From contig NZ_AOHC02000026.1 in NCBI RefSeq assembly GCF_000332415.1, forward strand, positions 1-64,000: a DNA stretch of 64,000 nucleotides. Reading direction: 5' to 3'. A program made the position numbers and the translations under genes. Within the stretch, counting starts at the first letter, position 1, and every line of letters starts with the position of its first letter. The DNA is from Leptospira weilii serovar Ranarum str. ICFT. Its GTDB lineage: Bacteria > Spirochaetota > Leptospiria > Leptospirales > Leptospiraceae. A model generated the notes under the pieces. That model saw nothing but the letters and a program-made list of their open reading frames with translations. It had not been told where the DNA came from and made no database searches. Below are positions 1 to 16,254 of the stretch, in pieces.

Positions 1-4
1 ACAC

Positions 5-529
5 CTAGTATATGGCTTTCTTGATTTCCCCGAGCTGGGAAGCGATGGACTTTTCGATTTTTAAGTCGTTGAATTGTACTACAAATCCGCCCAGAAGAGT
101 TTTATCTTCCGAAACTTCCAGAATGAATTCCGACTTGAATTTTTCCGAAAGAATGGATCCGAGTTTAGTAATTTGAGCGGGTTCTAAAGAAGGATAACTT
201 CTTACTTGGGCGCGAACTCTTCCCTTTTTCTTATCCAGCTCTACGGTGAACTGCCTTTGAATTTCGGGAAGGTTGATGAATCTTCCTTTGTTTAAAAGTA
301 CTCCGAGAAAGTTTAGAGTTACGTCCAAAATTTTTCCCCGGAGATTTTTTCCCAAAACGTTCTCCTTTTCCTCGACGGATACCGTCGGAGAAAGAAAAAA
401 ATTCCTGATCTTTTCCTCTTCGAAAAAGAGCCGAACTAAATCGCCGAGTTCTTGTTCCACTTCTTCCGGAACGTTTGTAGCTCCTAAAAGTGCGGACGCG
501 TATGTTTTTGAAACACCGGAATCGTTCAT
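5..529 (-). CDS. atpH: ATP synthase F1 subunit delta
   Basis: Subunit delta (OSCP) links the F1 catalytic head to the peripheral b stalk of the F1Fo ATP synthase at the inner membrane. The 174-residue product has the family length: a helical N-terminal domain (about 1-105, starting near SKTYASALLGA) and a C-terminal part ending in the typical LLGGFVVQFNDLKIEKSIASQL, the conserved GG-F-V-D/S region. It lies 4 bp downstream of atpF, so it is the last gene visible here; atpA should follow beyond base 1. Identification rests on sequence character plus gene order. Confidence 0.95.
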   Translation of the reverse strand: MNDSGVSKTYASALLGATNVPEEVEQELGDLVRLFFEEEKIRNFFLSPTVSVEEKENVLGKNLRGKILDVTLNFLGVLLNKGRFINLPEIQRQFTVELDKKKGRVRAQVRSYPSLEPAQITKLGSILSEKFKSEFILEVSEDKTLLGGFVVQFNDLKIEKSIASQLGEIKKAIY

Positions 530-533
530 TGGT

Positions 534-1055
534 TTATGCGCTCAGTTTCCCCAGTTTATCCAACTCGGTTTCGATAAAAGTTTTGTAATCTTCGGCTTTG
601 AGTTGTTTTTCCAGAACCTTGCTTGCGACCGTGATCGTCATATCTACGAACTGAGTCTTCAATTGTTCCAGCGCCTTTCCTTTCGCGAGTTCGATCTCTT
701 TCACTGCCTGATCCCTCTGATATCTCACTTCTTGGTTCGTTTCTTCCAGAAGTTTGTCCTTCAGTTTCAAAGCATCGGATTTCGCTTCCGCAACGATTGC
801 GTTGGCTTCGTCCTTCGCAGAGTTCAACCTAGCTTCGTAATCCTTTAAGAGGGCTTCCGCCTCCGAACGGAGTTCTGAGGCCTTTTCGATGTCGTTCCGT
901 ACGGTCTCGGCTCTTTCGTCGAGAGCTTTCAGAATTACATCCCAGGCAAACTTTTTCAGAACTAAGACTACGACCAGAAAGGTAACCAGAGTCCAGACTA
1001 CCAGACCCGGGTTTACATCTAGGAGGCTTAATCCCTTAGCAGCTAAGAGTACCAA
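534..1055 (-). CDS. atpF: ATP synthase Fo subunit b
   Basis: Subunit b forms the peripheral stator stalk. The 173-residue protein has a single N-terminal membrane segment (about residues 15-35, VVWTLVTFLVVVLVLKKFAW) followed by a long charged, Ala/Glu/Lys-rich coiled coil (about 40-150) and a delta-binding tail. Only one b-type gene is seen, so a homodimer is likely. It sits between atpE (3 bp away) and atpH (4 bp away), which indicates tight co-translation. Confidence 0.95.
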   Translation of the reverse strand: MVLLAAKGLSLLDVNPGLVVWTLVTFLVVVLVLKKFAWDVILKALDERAETVRNDIEKASELRSEAEALLKDYEARLNSAKDEANAIVAEAKSDALKLKDKLLEETNQEVRYQRDQAVKEIELAKGKALEQLKTQFVDMTITVASKVLEKQLKAEDYKTFIETELDKLGKLSA

Positions 1056-1058
1056 GTG

Positions 1059-1367
<309 letters not shown>

Positions 1368-1407
1368 TGCCTCCTGTATTTACGTGTTTAACTGCAATAT
1401 TCTACAA

Positions 1408-2534
<1,127 letters not shown>

Positions 2535-2619
2535 TCGGATCGTATCGAATTACGAACCACTTGCACAGAATTGGCGGATACTCCGGGTTTCTTTTTATTT
2601 TTACGAGATTCCGGAAGAC

Positions 2620-2949
2620 TCAGCTCGCGAATACAACTATTAGAAAGTGACTGAAATGGGCAATCAAAAAACCGATTATAAAATCAGAACTATCGTTCTG
2701 TGAAACTGCTGCCCAAAGGGCAATTCCATTGCAAAAGAAAGAGGCTGCCATTATCCCCATCTGCATTCCTACTCCTTTTTCGGGAAATTTTAGAATCGTA
2801 AACATCTTAAGAAGATAAAACGGAAAGAGTAAAAACAACGCGAGAATACTTCCGGAAAGAAATTTCCTCTCCGGATAAAAGATCTGATACGTTGAAGCTA
2901 AGACGAGAATCAGGATCGTAAGTCCTAGGAGATATTTCTTCCAACTCAT
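2620..2949 (-). CDS. Small four-helix membrane protein, probable AtpI-like
   Basis: The 109-residue product is almost entirely hydrophobic, with four predicted membrane segments at about 6-23, 33-53, 63-83 and 88-107. Position directly upstream of atpB, length and helix count match AtpI, the assembly or ion-supply factor often encoded first in ATP synthase operons. No diagnostic motif was recognised, so the assignment depends on context. The start ATG at 2949 has a weak AGGAAA about 12 bp upstream. Confidence 0.6.
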   Translation of the reverse strand: MSWKKYLLGLTILILVLASTYQIFYPERKFLSGSILALFLLFPFYLLKMFTILKFPEKGVGMQMGIMAASFFCNGIALWAAVSQNDSSDFIIGFLIAHFSHFLIVVFAS

Positions 2950-3015
2950 TCGATGACGTTTCCTTTTGGGGGGACGACCCTTCCGTTCAAAGAAGAAGTA
3001 AAGAGCGCAAAAAGC

Positions 3016-3550
3016 CTATTCAAATTTGATCCTGGAAACTGAAAACGAAGGAGTTCCTACGTTTTCGGGTGAGAAATCAAACAGAGGTGTTGGGATTTTT
3101 GTGTGAGTTCCTACGTTTTTGTCAGTAGAACGGTGATTTTCAGTTTCGAATTCGAAAAGTCTGAGTTCCGACATTGTATATAAGAGTCTGCAGTTTGTAT
3201 GAGTTCCCACAAATTTCAAAGTAGAACGGCGAGTTTCAGTTCGAAATTGAAACTGTAGGATCTCCCACAACGTTTCCAAATTTTATACGATTTCGAGATA
3301 TACAAAAACGATCAGATTCCAACAAACAAAGTTCAGATTTAAACGAAGGAGTTCCTACGTTTTCTGGAAAGTTAAACAGAGACCGAACAGTAGCAGTTCC
3401 TACATTCTTCCGAAAACAAGATTACGTAGAGAAAATGTTACTTCGAGCAGGAGTTCCGACATTGTATATAAGAGTCTGCAGTTTGTATGAGTTCCCACAA
3501 ATTTCAAAGTAGAACGGCGAGTTTCAGTTCTAAATTAGAAAGGGAGGAGT
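3016..3550. repeat. Dispersed GAGTTCCYAC repeats with an 80-bp duplication
   Basis: The stretch holds at least eight copies of a GAGTTCCNAC core (for example near 3050, 3107, 3163, 3200, 3350, 3397, 3451 and 3489). Bases 3163-3242 recur almost exactly at 3451-3530, a direct duplication of about 80 bp at a 288-bp offset. An 87-codon reading frame across part of it is built from the repeat (recurrent VGTHT) and is not called a gene. Single copies of the same core occur near 9758, 21117, 45298 and 57316. Confidence 0.85.
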
Positions 3551-3552
3551 TC

Positions 3553-4158
3553 CTACTTGGAAGGATTCAAAGAGGAAGACGAAACGGACCCTCCCCTCAT
3601 AATTCGGATAAAATCTGCGTCCTTTTTAAATCTGTCAAAATCTGGATCCGTTAAGAAGTCCCGAGGAGATTTTCCCAAACGAAGTGCAATCGTTGTATAG
3701 TGAAGCGCCTCTTCTTTATCTCCTTGGATTGAGTAAAGGCAGGCAAGATTGAAAGGTAACCTGGAATCGGTGACATCATTTGGAATCATTTGATTCCCGA
3801 GAAACAAAAGCCCAAAATCCTTTGTGATCCCGGTATAGGCAATGAGATCCGCTGCAAAAAACTCTCTTGCGGAAGAATAGGTGTTCCCACTTTTAACCCC
3901 GGTCAATTGAGTATTCCCAATTCCAAGAATCGGGATCGTGAGCGAATATAAATGAGCGACAGTTGCAGCCTCGGACCATTGATTATTGGAGATGTGTTCA
4001 TTGAATTGCAACGCGGTCTTAACAAGCAAATAATTCCGTAAACTTTCCTCAGCCCTTTCAGAATAGGAACAGTTCCCCGAAAAAATAAGGAAGGTAACGA
4101 CCAAAGCAGCGCGCACAAAGAATGTATGTTTCAGATTCAAGATTGATTTAGTTTGCAT
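3553..4158 (-). CDS. Lipoprotein with TPR-like C-terminal motif, paralogue A
   Basis: The 201-residue protein starts with a basic, hydrophobic leader ending FLIFSGNC, a relaxed spirochaete lipobox with Cys near 30, so membrane-anchored lipoprotein is likely. The C-terminal half contains LPFNLACLYSIQGDKEEALHY, the kind of TPR end motif used for protein contact. It is a clear paralogue of the gene at 4382-5092 (shared NYLLVKTA/DYILTETA, VAHLYSLTIPILGIG/VARLYAETIPFLGIG, YSAREFF/YSAREYF). Both lie inside the ATP synthase gene string. Function unknown. Confidence 0.75.
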   Translation of the reverse strand: MQTKSILNLKHTFFVRAALVVTFLIFSGNCSYSERAEESLRNYLLVKTALQFNEHISNNQWSEAATVAHLYSLTIPILGIGNTQLTGVKSGNTYSSAREFFAADLIAYTGITKDFGLLFLGNQMIPNDVTDSRLPFNLACLYSIQGDKEEALHYTTIALRLGKSPRDFLTDPDFDRFKKDADFIRIMRGGSVSSSSLNPSK

Positions 4159-4190
4159 TCTTATCCAAATAAAAGTTAACGGAAAACGAA

Positions 4191-4385
4191 GGAGTTCCTA
4201 CATTTTACCTTGGCATCCGCTTGTATGAGTTCCCACAATTTACCTTAGTCATCCGCTTGTATGAGTTCCCACAATTTACCTTGGCATCCGCTTGTATGAG
4301 TTCCCACAATTTACCTTAGTCATCCGCTTGTATGAGTTCCCACAATTTACCTTAGTCATCCGCTTGTATGAGTTCCTACATTTAC
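4191..4385. repeat. Tandem 35/36-bp repeat
   Basis: About five head-to-tail copies of a unit beginning TTGTATGAGTTCCCACAATT and ending in CCTTRGYCATCCGC. Two length variants alternate: 36 bp (TTAGTCATCCGC) and 35 bp (TTGGCATCCGC). The last copy runs into the stop codon of the neighbouring lipoprotein gene (TAA read from 4384-4382). The unit contains the same GAGTTCCYAC core as the array at 3016-3550, so the two paralogous lipoprotein genes are each bordered downstream by this repeat family. Confidence 0.9.
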
Positions 4386-5092
4386 TTGGCGGGTGGAATC
4401 AGCGAAGGATCCAGCGCGGGGCCGTCCCAGATCATTTTGATAAAATCCGGATCAGAACGAAACGCATTGAAGTCGGAATCCTTTTCAAAGTCAACGGTCT
4501 GTTTTCCCAGAAAGAGAGCAATCTTCATAAACTGAAGCATTTCCTGTTTTTTTCCACTGAGAGCATACAAACAGGAAAGATTGAACGCGAGTCTCGCGTC
4601 ACCGATCGGATTTGGAATCATCTGTTGGATCAAAGAAAGAAATTGAGAATCCTTGCTCTCGGTTGTATAAATAATCAGGTCGGCGGTAAAATATTCTCTC
4701 GCAGAATAAAGATTCCCACTTTTGGTTCCTTTTAAAGTAGGATCTCCAATTCCAAGAAACGGAATCGTTTCTGCGTAAAGACGCGCGACAAACACGGCGG
4801 CGGCCCATTCTTTTTGAACAATATGAGAATGAAATCGGGACGCGGTTTCCGTAAGAATATAATCTCTAAGAGATCCCTTGATTTCCTGAGAATCTTCTTT
4901 TTGAAAACTTTCTAAATTCTCTGCATATTCTTTTTCCGCAAGTTTTCGCTCCTGTCCGGACGAACGTTCGATTTTATGAACGGACGCAAGCCAGCGTTCA
5001 GAAGCCCTTTCCATCGGGAACAGTAGAGCGCAATTCTGGAAGAATAACATCCCCAAAAAGCAGAATAGAAGTTGAATAGATTGCAAATTCAT
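4382..5092 (-). CDS. Lipoprotein with TPR-like C-terminal motif, paralogue B
   Basis: The frame is open back to 5269, but the ATG at 5092 gives a proper lipoprotein leader (MNLQSIQLLFCFLGMLFFQNC, Cys about 21), so 236 residues are called. The middle carries a short charged helix (ERKLAEKEYAENLESFQKED) absent from paralogue A. The C-terminal LAFNLSCLYALSGKKQEMLQF resembles a TPR unit. Homology to the gene at 3553-4158 is evident by eye across about 150 residues, so a local duplication is inferred. No known function. Confidence 0.72.
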   Translation of the reverse strand: MNLQSIQLLFCFLGMLFFQNCALLFPMERASERWLASVHKIERSSGQERKLAEKEYAENLESFQKEDSQEIKGSLRDYILTETASRFHSHIVQKEWAAAVFVARLYAETIPFLGIGDPTLKGTKSGNLYSAREYFTADLIIYTTESKDSQFLSLIQQMIPNPIGDARLAFNLSCLYALSGKKQEMLQFMKIALFLGKQTVDFEKDSDFNAFRSDPDFIKMIWDGPALDPSLIPPAK

Positions 5093-5274
5093 AAAGGCGA
5101 AACGATCGAAGGAACAACCAAAGGGATTGGGAAAACTTTCTCCGTTTTTTACGGAAATGGATTTTTTTTGAAACGATGAACGGATGTTCGAACGAAAGAT
5201 TCCATCCAAACGAACATTACACCTTTTGCAAAGGAAATTTACAGCGAACTGTTTATCAAAACCATTCAAGAATT

Positions 5275-5478
5275 CTACTTTAGAAAAACAGAATCTTTCG
5301 AAATAGCCGAGATCATGCGCTCAAGCGACGCAGGACCGACCACTATTTCGATCCCAAAATCCACGGACGTATTACCGACCAACACTTTGTTCGGTACAAT
5401 CTCAATCCAATCGATCTCGTTTCGATTCCGCCTAACTCGATCCAGCAAATCCCCAACGGATTCGCATGAGATCACCAC
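5275..5478 (-). CDS. Small conserved-looking protein coupled to atpZ-like gene
   Basis: A 67-residue frame begins with GTG two bases after the atpZ-like stop codon and ends with TAG at 5275. The sequence (for example DLLDRVRRNRNEIDWIEIVP, then VGPASLERMISAISKDS) has balanced, protein-like composition with amphipathic helices, unlike a random frame. It has no signal peptide or membrane segment. Translational coupling to the upstream gene would explain the poor ribosome site. The family was not recognised; the alternative is a chance frame. Confidence 0.45.
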   Translation of the reverse strand: MVISCESVGDLLDRVRRNRNEIDWIEIVPNKVLVGNTSVDFGIEIVVGPASLERMISAISKDSVFLK

Positions 5479-5480
5479 TC

Positions 5481-5756
<276 letters not shown>

Positions 5757-5761
5757 GGCGA

Positions 5762-6757
<996 letters not shown>

Positions 6758-6759
6758 AG

Positions 6760-6828
<69 letters not shown>

Positions 6829-6837
6829 GCCGATACT

Positions 6838-7647
<810 letters not shown>

Positions 7648-7649
7648 GA

Positions 7650-8201
7650 ATGGCGAAAGATACTCGGGATCTAATCCTAAAAACTTCTCTCAAACTTTTT
7701 TCCGAGCAGGGTTACCACGGAACGACGATGAGACAGGTCGCTTCGAAGGCGAGCGTTTCCCTCGGACTCGCCTATCGTTATTTCGATTCGAAAGAGGCGA
7801 TTTTAGAAGGAATCATTGAATCGCATGATAAAATTCTAAAACGTTATCTGACGGACGAAGTGGTTACAAATCCGAGCCGAGAAGATCTGATCGTAAACGT
7901 TTCCGAAAGTCTCATCAGTCTTGTTAAGGAAAACGAAGATTACCTCAGACTCTATTGGAATCTGATGCTCCAACCCAAGATCCATCGATTAAAACGAAGA
8001 AACATTCACCTCGTCAATATGATCTTTTTTGAAACTTCCAAAAAGACAATCCGCGCCATCAAACCGAATTACAACGAGTTTGAAATTAAAAACCTCGCGT
8101 CCACCGCGATCGGTTATATGATCAACTATCTCACAAACAAAAAAGAATTCTCCCTCGACGATTTTCGCAACTACCTCGTTCATACTCTGAAAAATACATA
8201 A
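7650..8201 (+). CDS. TetR/AcrR family transcriptional regulator
   Basis: A 183-residue protein with the TetR N-terminal helix-turn-helix at about 8-55: ILKTSLKLFSEQGYHGTTMRQVASKA then VSLGLAYRYFDSKEAIL, all textbook. The rest is the helical ligand-binding and dimer domain. ATG at 7650 follows the upstream stop by 2 bp, so expression is coupled to the HpcH-like gene, which may be its regulatory or metabolic partner. No operator was recognised near 6800. Confidence 0.92.
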   Translation: MAKDTRDLILKTSLKLFSEQGYHGTTMRQVASKASVSLGLAYRYFDSKEAILEGIIESHDKILKRYLTDEVVTNPSREDLIVNVSESLISLVKENEDYLRLYWNLMLQPKIHRLKRRNIHLVNMIFFETSKKTIRAIKPNYNEFEIKNLASTAIGYMINYLTNKKEFSLDDFRNYLVHTLKNT

Positions 8202-8204
8202 TTC

Positions 8205-8463
8205 GCGATCCATAGAGAGCGAATTAGCTGAAGATAGCGGAGCGTACATCGAAAGCTCTCAACGAAGTTGAGAAAGAGCGATCCATAGAGAGCGAATTAG
8301 CTGAAGATAGCGGAGCGTACATCGAAAGCTCTCAACGAAGTTGAGAAAGAGCGATCCATAGAGAGCGAATTAGCTGAAGATAGCGGAGCGTACATCGAAA
8401 GCTCTCAACGAAGTTGAGAAAGAGCGATCCATAGAGAGCGAATTAGCTGAAGATAGCGGAGCG
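8205..8463. repeat. 73-bp tandem hairpin repeat, 3.5 copies (type A)
   Basis: Units start at 8205, 8278, 8351 and 8424 (exact 73-bp period), each beginning GCGATCCATAGAGAGCG. Within a unit GAGAGC pairs with GCTCTC about 40 bases later, the centre is AGATAGCGGAGCG, and CTCAACGAAGTTGAG forms a second short hairpin. The last copy is cut after GATAGCGGAGCG. It fills the gap between the TetR gene and corA. It is a diverged relative of the repeats at 22735-23085 and 58879-58946. Confidence 0.9.
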
Positions 8464-8560
8464 CCGGTTATGTTCGAGCGACGCGCTGAGTTTAGCGATA
8501 TGGTAAATTCCTTGCCAGACATTCTGGATGAAATAATTTAAACCGACGGAGACTCTCTCT

Positions 8561-9580
8561 TTGAAACGAATCTTATTCACGGAATTTTTTCCGGAAGGAA
8601 ACCAAGATAAATCGGTAGCGAATCCTTGCCAAATGTTTCAAGACGCCAAAGACAAACCCGCCGATCTTGGCGAATTGGAATGGCTTTGCTCAAAGGGTTT
8701 GGTCTGGATCGATTTGGATTCGACCGAAGGAGAAGACATGGACTTTCTCGCGAGAGAATGTAATTTCCATCCGCTCGCAATCGAGGATTGTATCAATAAA
8801 AATCAAAGACCTAAACTGGAAGAATACGGTTTGTATCTTTTCATCGTTCTCCATCGGTTTCAATACGACACCGAAAAGAAAATCCTGAGGAGCAACGAGA
8901 TCCATATTTTTTTCAACGAAAAGTTCGTCGTCACCGTTCATCAAAAGGAAGAACCCTTAATCGAACAACTTAGGACACGTTGTATGACACAGGGAAACCC
9001 GCTTTCTAGAGGAACGGATCAGATTCTTTATATGCTTTTCGATCAGACGGTGGATTCCAATTTTCCGATTTTGGATAAGATGAGCGAAGAGATCGTTCGG
9101 ATCGAATCGCAGATCCTCGTCAATCAAGACAGCAATCAAACCATCGCCGGAATCCTTTTTCTGAAACGAAATCTCACTCGGATTCGAAGAGTCCTTTCCC
9201 CTCAAAGAGAAATCGTAAACAGTTTGATCCGAAGAGATAATAATTTTTTAAGTCCTAAGATTCAGATTTATTTTCGGGACGTATACGATCATTTGAGTAG
9301 GCTCTATGAAACGATCGATTTGGATCGGGATCTCCTCGGGAACACGATGGACGCGTATTTTTCCGTGATTTCGCAAAGAACCAACGATGTTGTTAAACGA
9401 CTGACTCTGATCAGTTTGATTTTTATGCCGCTCACATTTCTCACCGGTTTTTTCGGGATGAACTTCACCGCGATTCCCTACGACAACGTTCCGTTTTTGT
9501 ATTTTACGATTCTTTCGGCCTCTCTCATTCCCCCCGCGATGATTTATTGGTTTCGTAAAAAACATTGGTTTAAAGATTAA
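8561..9580 (+). CDS. corA: CorA-family divalent metal transporter
   Basis: Magnesium/cobalt channel of the inner membrane. The 339-residue protein has a long cytoplasmic N-terminal funnel domain (about 1-270, charged helices near IEDCINKNQRPKLEEYG) and two C-terminal membrane helices; the first ends with the signature GMN in TGFFGMNFT, the second is YFTILSASLIPPAMIYWF followed by the basic tail RKKHWFKD. The start is TTG at 8561 with GGAG at 8548-8551. No ATG lies close by. Confidence 0.95.
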   Translation: MKRILFTEFFPEGNQDKSVANPCQMFQDAKDKPADLGELEWLCSKGLVWIDLDSTEGEDMDFLARECNFHPLAIEDCINKNQRPKLEEYGLYLFIVLHRFQYDTEKKILRSNEIHIFFNEKFVVTVHQKEEPLIEQLRTRCMTQGNPLSRGTDQILYMLFDQTVDSNFPILDKMSEEIVRIESQILVNQDSNQTIAGILFLKRNLTRIRRVLSPQREIVNSLIRRDNNFLSPKIQIYFRDVYDHLSRLYETIDLDRDLLGNTMDAYFSVISQRTNDVVKRLTLISLIFMPLTFLTGFFGMNFTAIPYDNVPFLYFTILSASLIPPAMIYWFRKKHWFKD

Positions 9581-9977
9581 AATTATTATTATATTCTAAA
9601 TTTAAAATATATCCGATGATTCACTCAAAACTTTCCCGCGTTTTAGAAATCAAATTCCCAAAAAATCAAAAAACTATCTGAAAATTCCATTTTTATTTTT
9701 GAACCCGTAACATCCTAAAAAAAGTTCTCAAAAAAAGGTCAACCTAACCACTTGAAACGTAGGAACTGCAACGTTTAGCGGTTAGGGATACCCATAACCC
9801 TATCATAAAATACCTAATTTTTTGCGTTAAAACAGTATTTTGCGATAAAAGTTAGCGCTACTCGATTTTATAGAGATCCGTATTAAATCGTTTTTTAAGA
9901 AAAAAGAATATTCTTGAAATCGAATAAAAAATTGACGAAATTATTTTTTTCCTACTTAGTAACCGTTCGGGGAAAAC
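9581..9977. other. Intergenic region, corA to outer-membrane protein gene
   Basis: No gene seen in 397 bp. It holds one degenerate GTAGGAACT repeat core near 9758 and the 84-bp element 9801-9884 listed separately. The AT-rich stretch just after corA (9581-9700) has runs of A and T but no convincing terminator hairpin. Confidence 0.6.
9801..9884 (+). repeat. 84-bp element shared with 52531-52614
   Basis: The stretch aligns without gaps to 52531-52614; the best-kept part is GTATTTTGCGATAA, then CTACTCGATTTTATAGAGATC (GTACTCG in the other copy) and GTATT. Both copies lie upstream of plus-strand genes (94 bp before the outer-membrane protein gene here, 220 bp before the response regulator there). 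It may be a shared regulatory leader or a small mobile element; neither can be settled from sequence. Confidence 0.75.
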
Positions 9978-12175
<2,198 letters not shown>

Positions 12176-12207
12176 TTTCTCTTTAACGAAAACCAACGTC
12201 CGTTGAC

Positions 12208-12229
12208 CCGGCGCAAGCCGGTTTTTTTT
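12208..12229 (+). terminator. Rho-independent terminator
   Basis: CCGGC pairs with GCCGG around a GCAA tetraloop (12208-12221), followed by eight T. It ends the barrel protein-FecR pair 32 bp after the FecR stop. Confidence 0.85.
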
Positions 12230-12341
12230 GCGGCTTAGGTTCGTTACAAAGCCGTGCCTTCCTCCTTTCCTGCATGAGAATCCACTTGACACTCGTTCGA
12301 ATCTACGCGAAACATACACTCTCAAAAAGAAGGAGTTTTTT

Positions 12342-12782
12342 ATGCACCCCGAATTGAACATCAACTACTTGGCCGTATTGGCCGCAGTTGTCGTAAACTT
12401 TATCATTGGATCCCTATGGTACGGACCCGTCTTTGGAAAACTATGGATGAAGGAGATGGGAATTCCCGCGGACTTCAAACCGGAGCAAAAGGAAGTTCTG
12501 AAATCCATGGGAATGATGGTAATCGGTTCTGTTCTAACGGCTTACGTTCTGTTTTACACAACGAACGTGTGGAAAGCTTCTTCCTGGCACGCAGGAGAGG
12601 ACAGTCCCGCATACGTCTACGGATTCTTTTCGGGATTTTATACTTGGCTCGGATTCTATGTTCCTATGTTGCTCAATAACGTGGCCTTTGAAGGTAGATC
12701 CTGGAAATTTTTTAGCATCGGCGCGGGTTACAACTTCATAGCGCTCCAGTCGGTCGCGATGATTCTTTCTTATTGGAGATAA
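12342..12782 (+). CDS. DUF1761 family membrane protein
   Basis: 146 residues with four membrane helices at about 7-29, 52-75, 86-108 and 120-143. The motif IIGSLWYGPVFGKLWMKEMG near the N-terminus and YGFFSGFYTWLGFYVP later are typical of DUF1761 proteins, whose function is unknown. The ATG at 12342 has AAGGAG 7 bp upstream; the open frame back to 12228 is not used. A TTGACA at 12286-12291 could be part of its promoter, but no good -10 was seen at standard spacing. Confidence 0.82.
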   Translation: MHPELNINYLAVLAAVVVNFIIGSLWYGPVFGKLWMKEMGIPADFKPEQKEVLKSMGMMVIGSVLTAYVLFYTTNVWKASSWHAGEDSPAYVYGFFSGFYTWLGFYVPMLLNNVAFEGRSWKFFSIGAGYNFIALQSVAMILSYWR

Positions 12783-13011
12783 TCGTCCGTTTCCATTTCG
12801 CATTTGTTTTTTATCCCGTTTTAGGTCTAAACTTGGAACAAGTGCGAAAGTTTTCCCTCCGATAACCGACCGATAAAATTTTCAAAGAGACATATTGAAT
12901 TCTATTTTTTGAATATATAAATAACAGAATATTTAGTACTTTTAAAATATCCTCCTCCAATCCATCTTGAACGGCGTCTATCTTTTCGGTTTTTGGAGCA
13001 AACTCTAAAAA

Positions 13012-13039
13012 GAGAAGATCGGCTTCCGTCGATCTTCTC
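13012..13039 (-). terminator. Rho-independent terminator of the TMEM43-like gene
   Basis: Perfect 10-bp stem (GAGAAGATCG with CGATCTTCTC, 8-base loop). Read on the minus strand it is followed by a T-run (CTTTTTAGAG), 31 bp after the stop codon at 13071. Confidence 0.85.
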
Positions 13040-13070
13040 CCGAATACAAAATAAAAACGACCGATGTGGA

Positions 13071-14177
<1,107 letters not shown>

Positions 14178-14568
14178 TAATTTTCTCCTTTTGATTTTGG
14201 GCGGGAAACTTTGCAGCTTGATTTTTCTCGTAAAATTGAAATTCAGATCGACTGCAAGTTGCGAAAATTTCTAAGAACACCAAAGGATTGTAAATAAATT
14301 TTTGCCCATTGGAGAGAAAATCGTATCGGAAAGAAACGTCTCAAAAACTTTCCATCGAATCTCGAAATGCCATCGATAACATTTGAGTTTATTTTTAAGA
14401 TCACTTCCGATTGATTGTCATCTTTGGATTGAGTGGAAGTTCCAATAGTACGATGAAGAGTTGTATCGCCGATTGCAACCGAACACTTCGTTTTAAAATT
14501 ATAGGAACGCTCACTCAAAAAATACGAGTCGACTTTTTTCGGAAGAAATTAGAAATCAAAAATGAACT
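14178..14568. other. Divergent intergenic region
   Basis: 391 bp between divergent genes. No repeat family or gene recognised. A weak 91-codon minus frame here looks non-coding. It must contain the promoters of both flanking genes. Confidence 0.5.
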
Positions 14569-16164
<1,596 letters not shown>

Positions 16165-16254
16165 AAAACAAAACGAATTCAAAATTTTTAATTCTAGAGC
16201 CTTAAACTTAGAATTTTAGAATTCTTTAAAATAATAATATTCCGAATTTTGAAA

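Noticed and set aside
3016..3279. An 87-codon minus-strand reading frame with recurrent VGTHT
   Set aside because: The recurring peptide is simply the GAGTTCCYAC repeat read backwards; no start signal and no domain.
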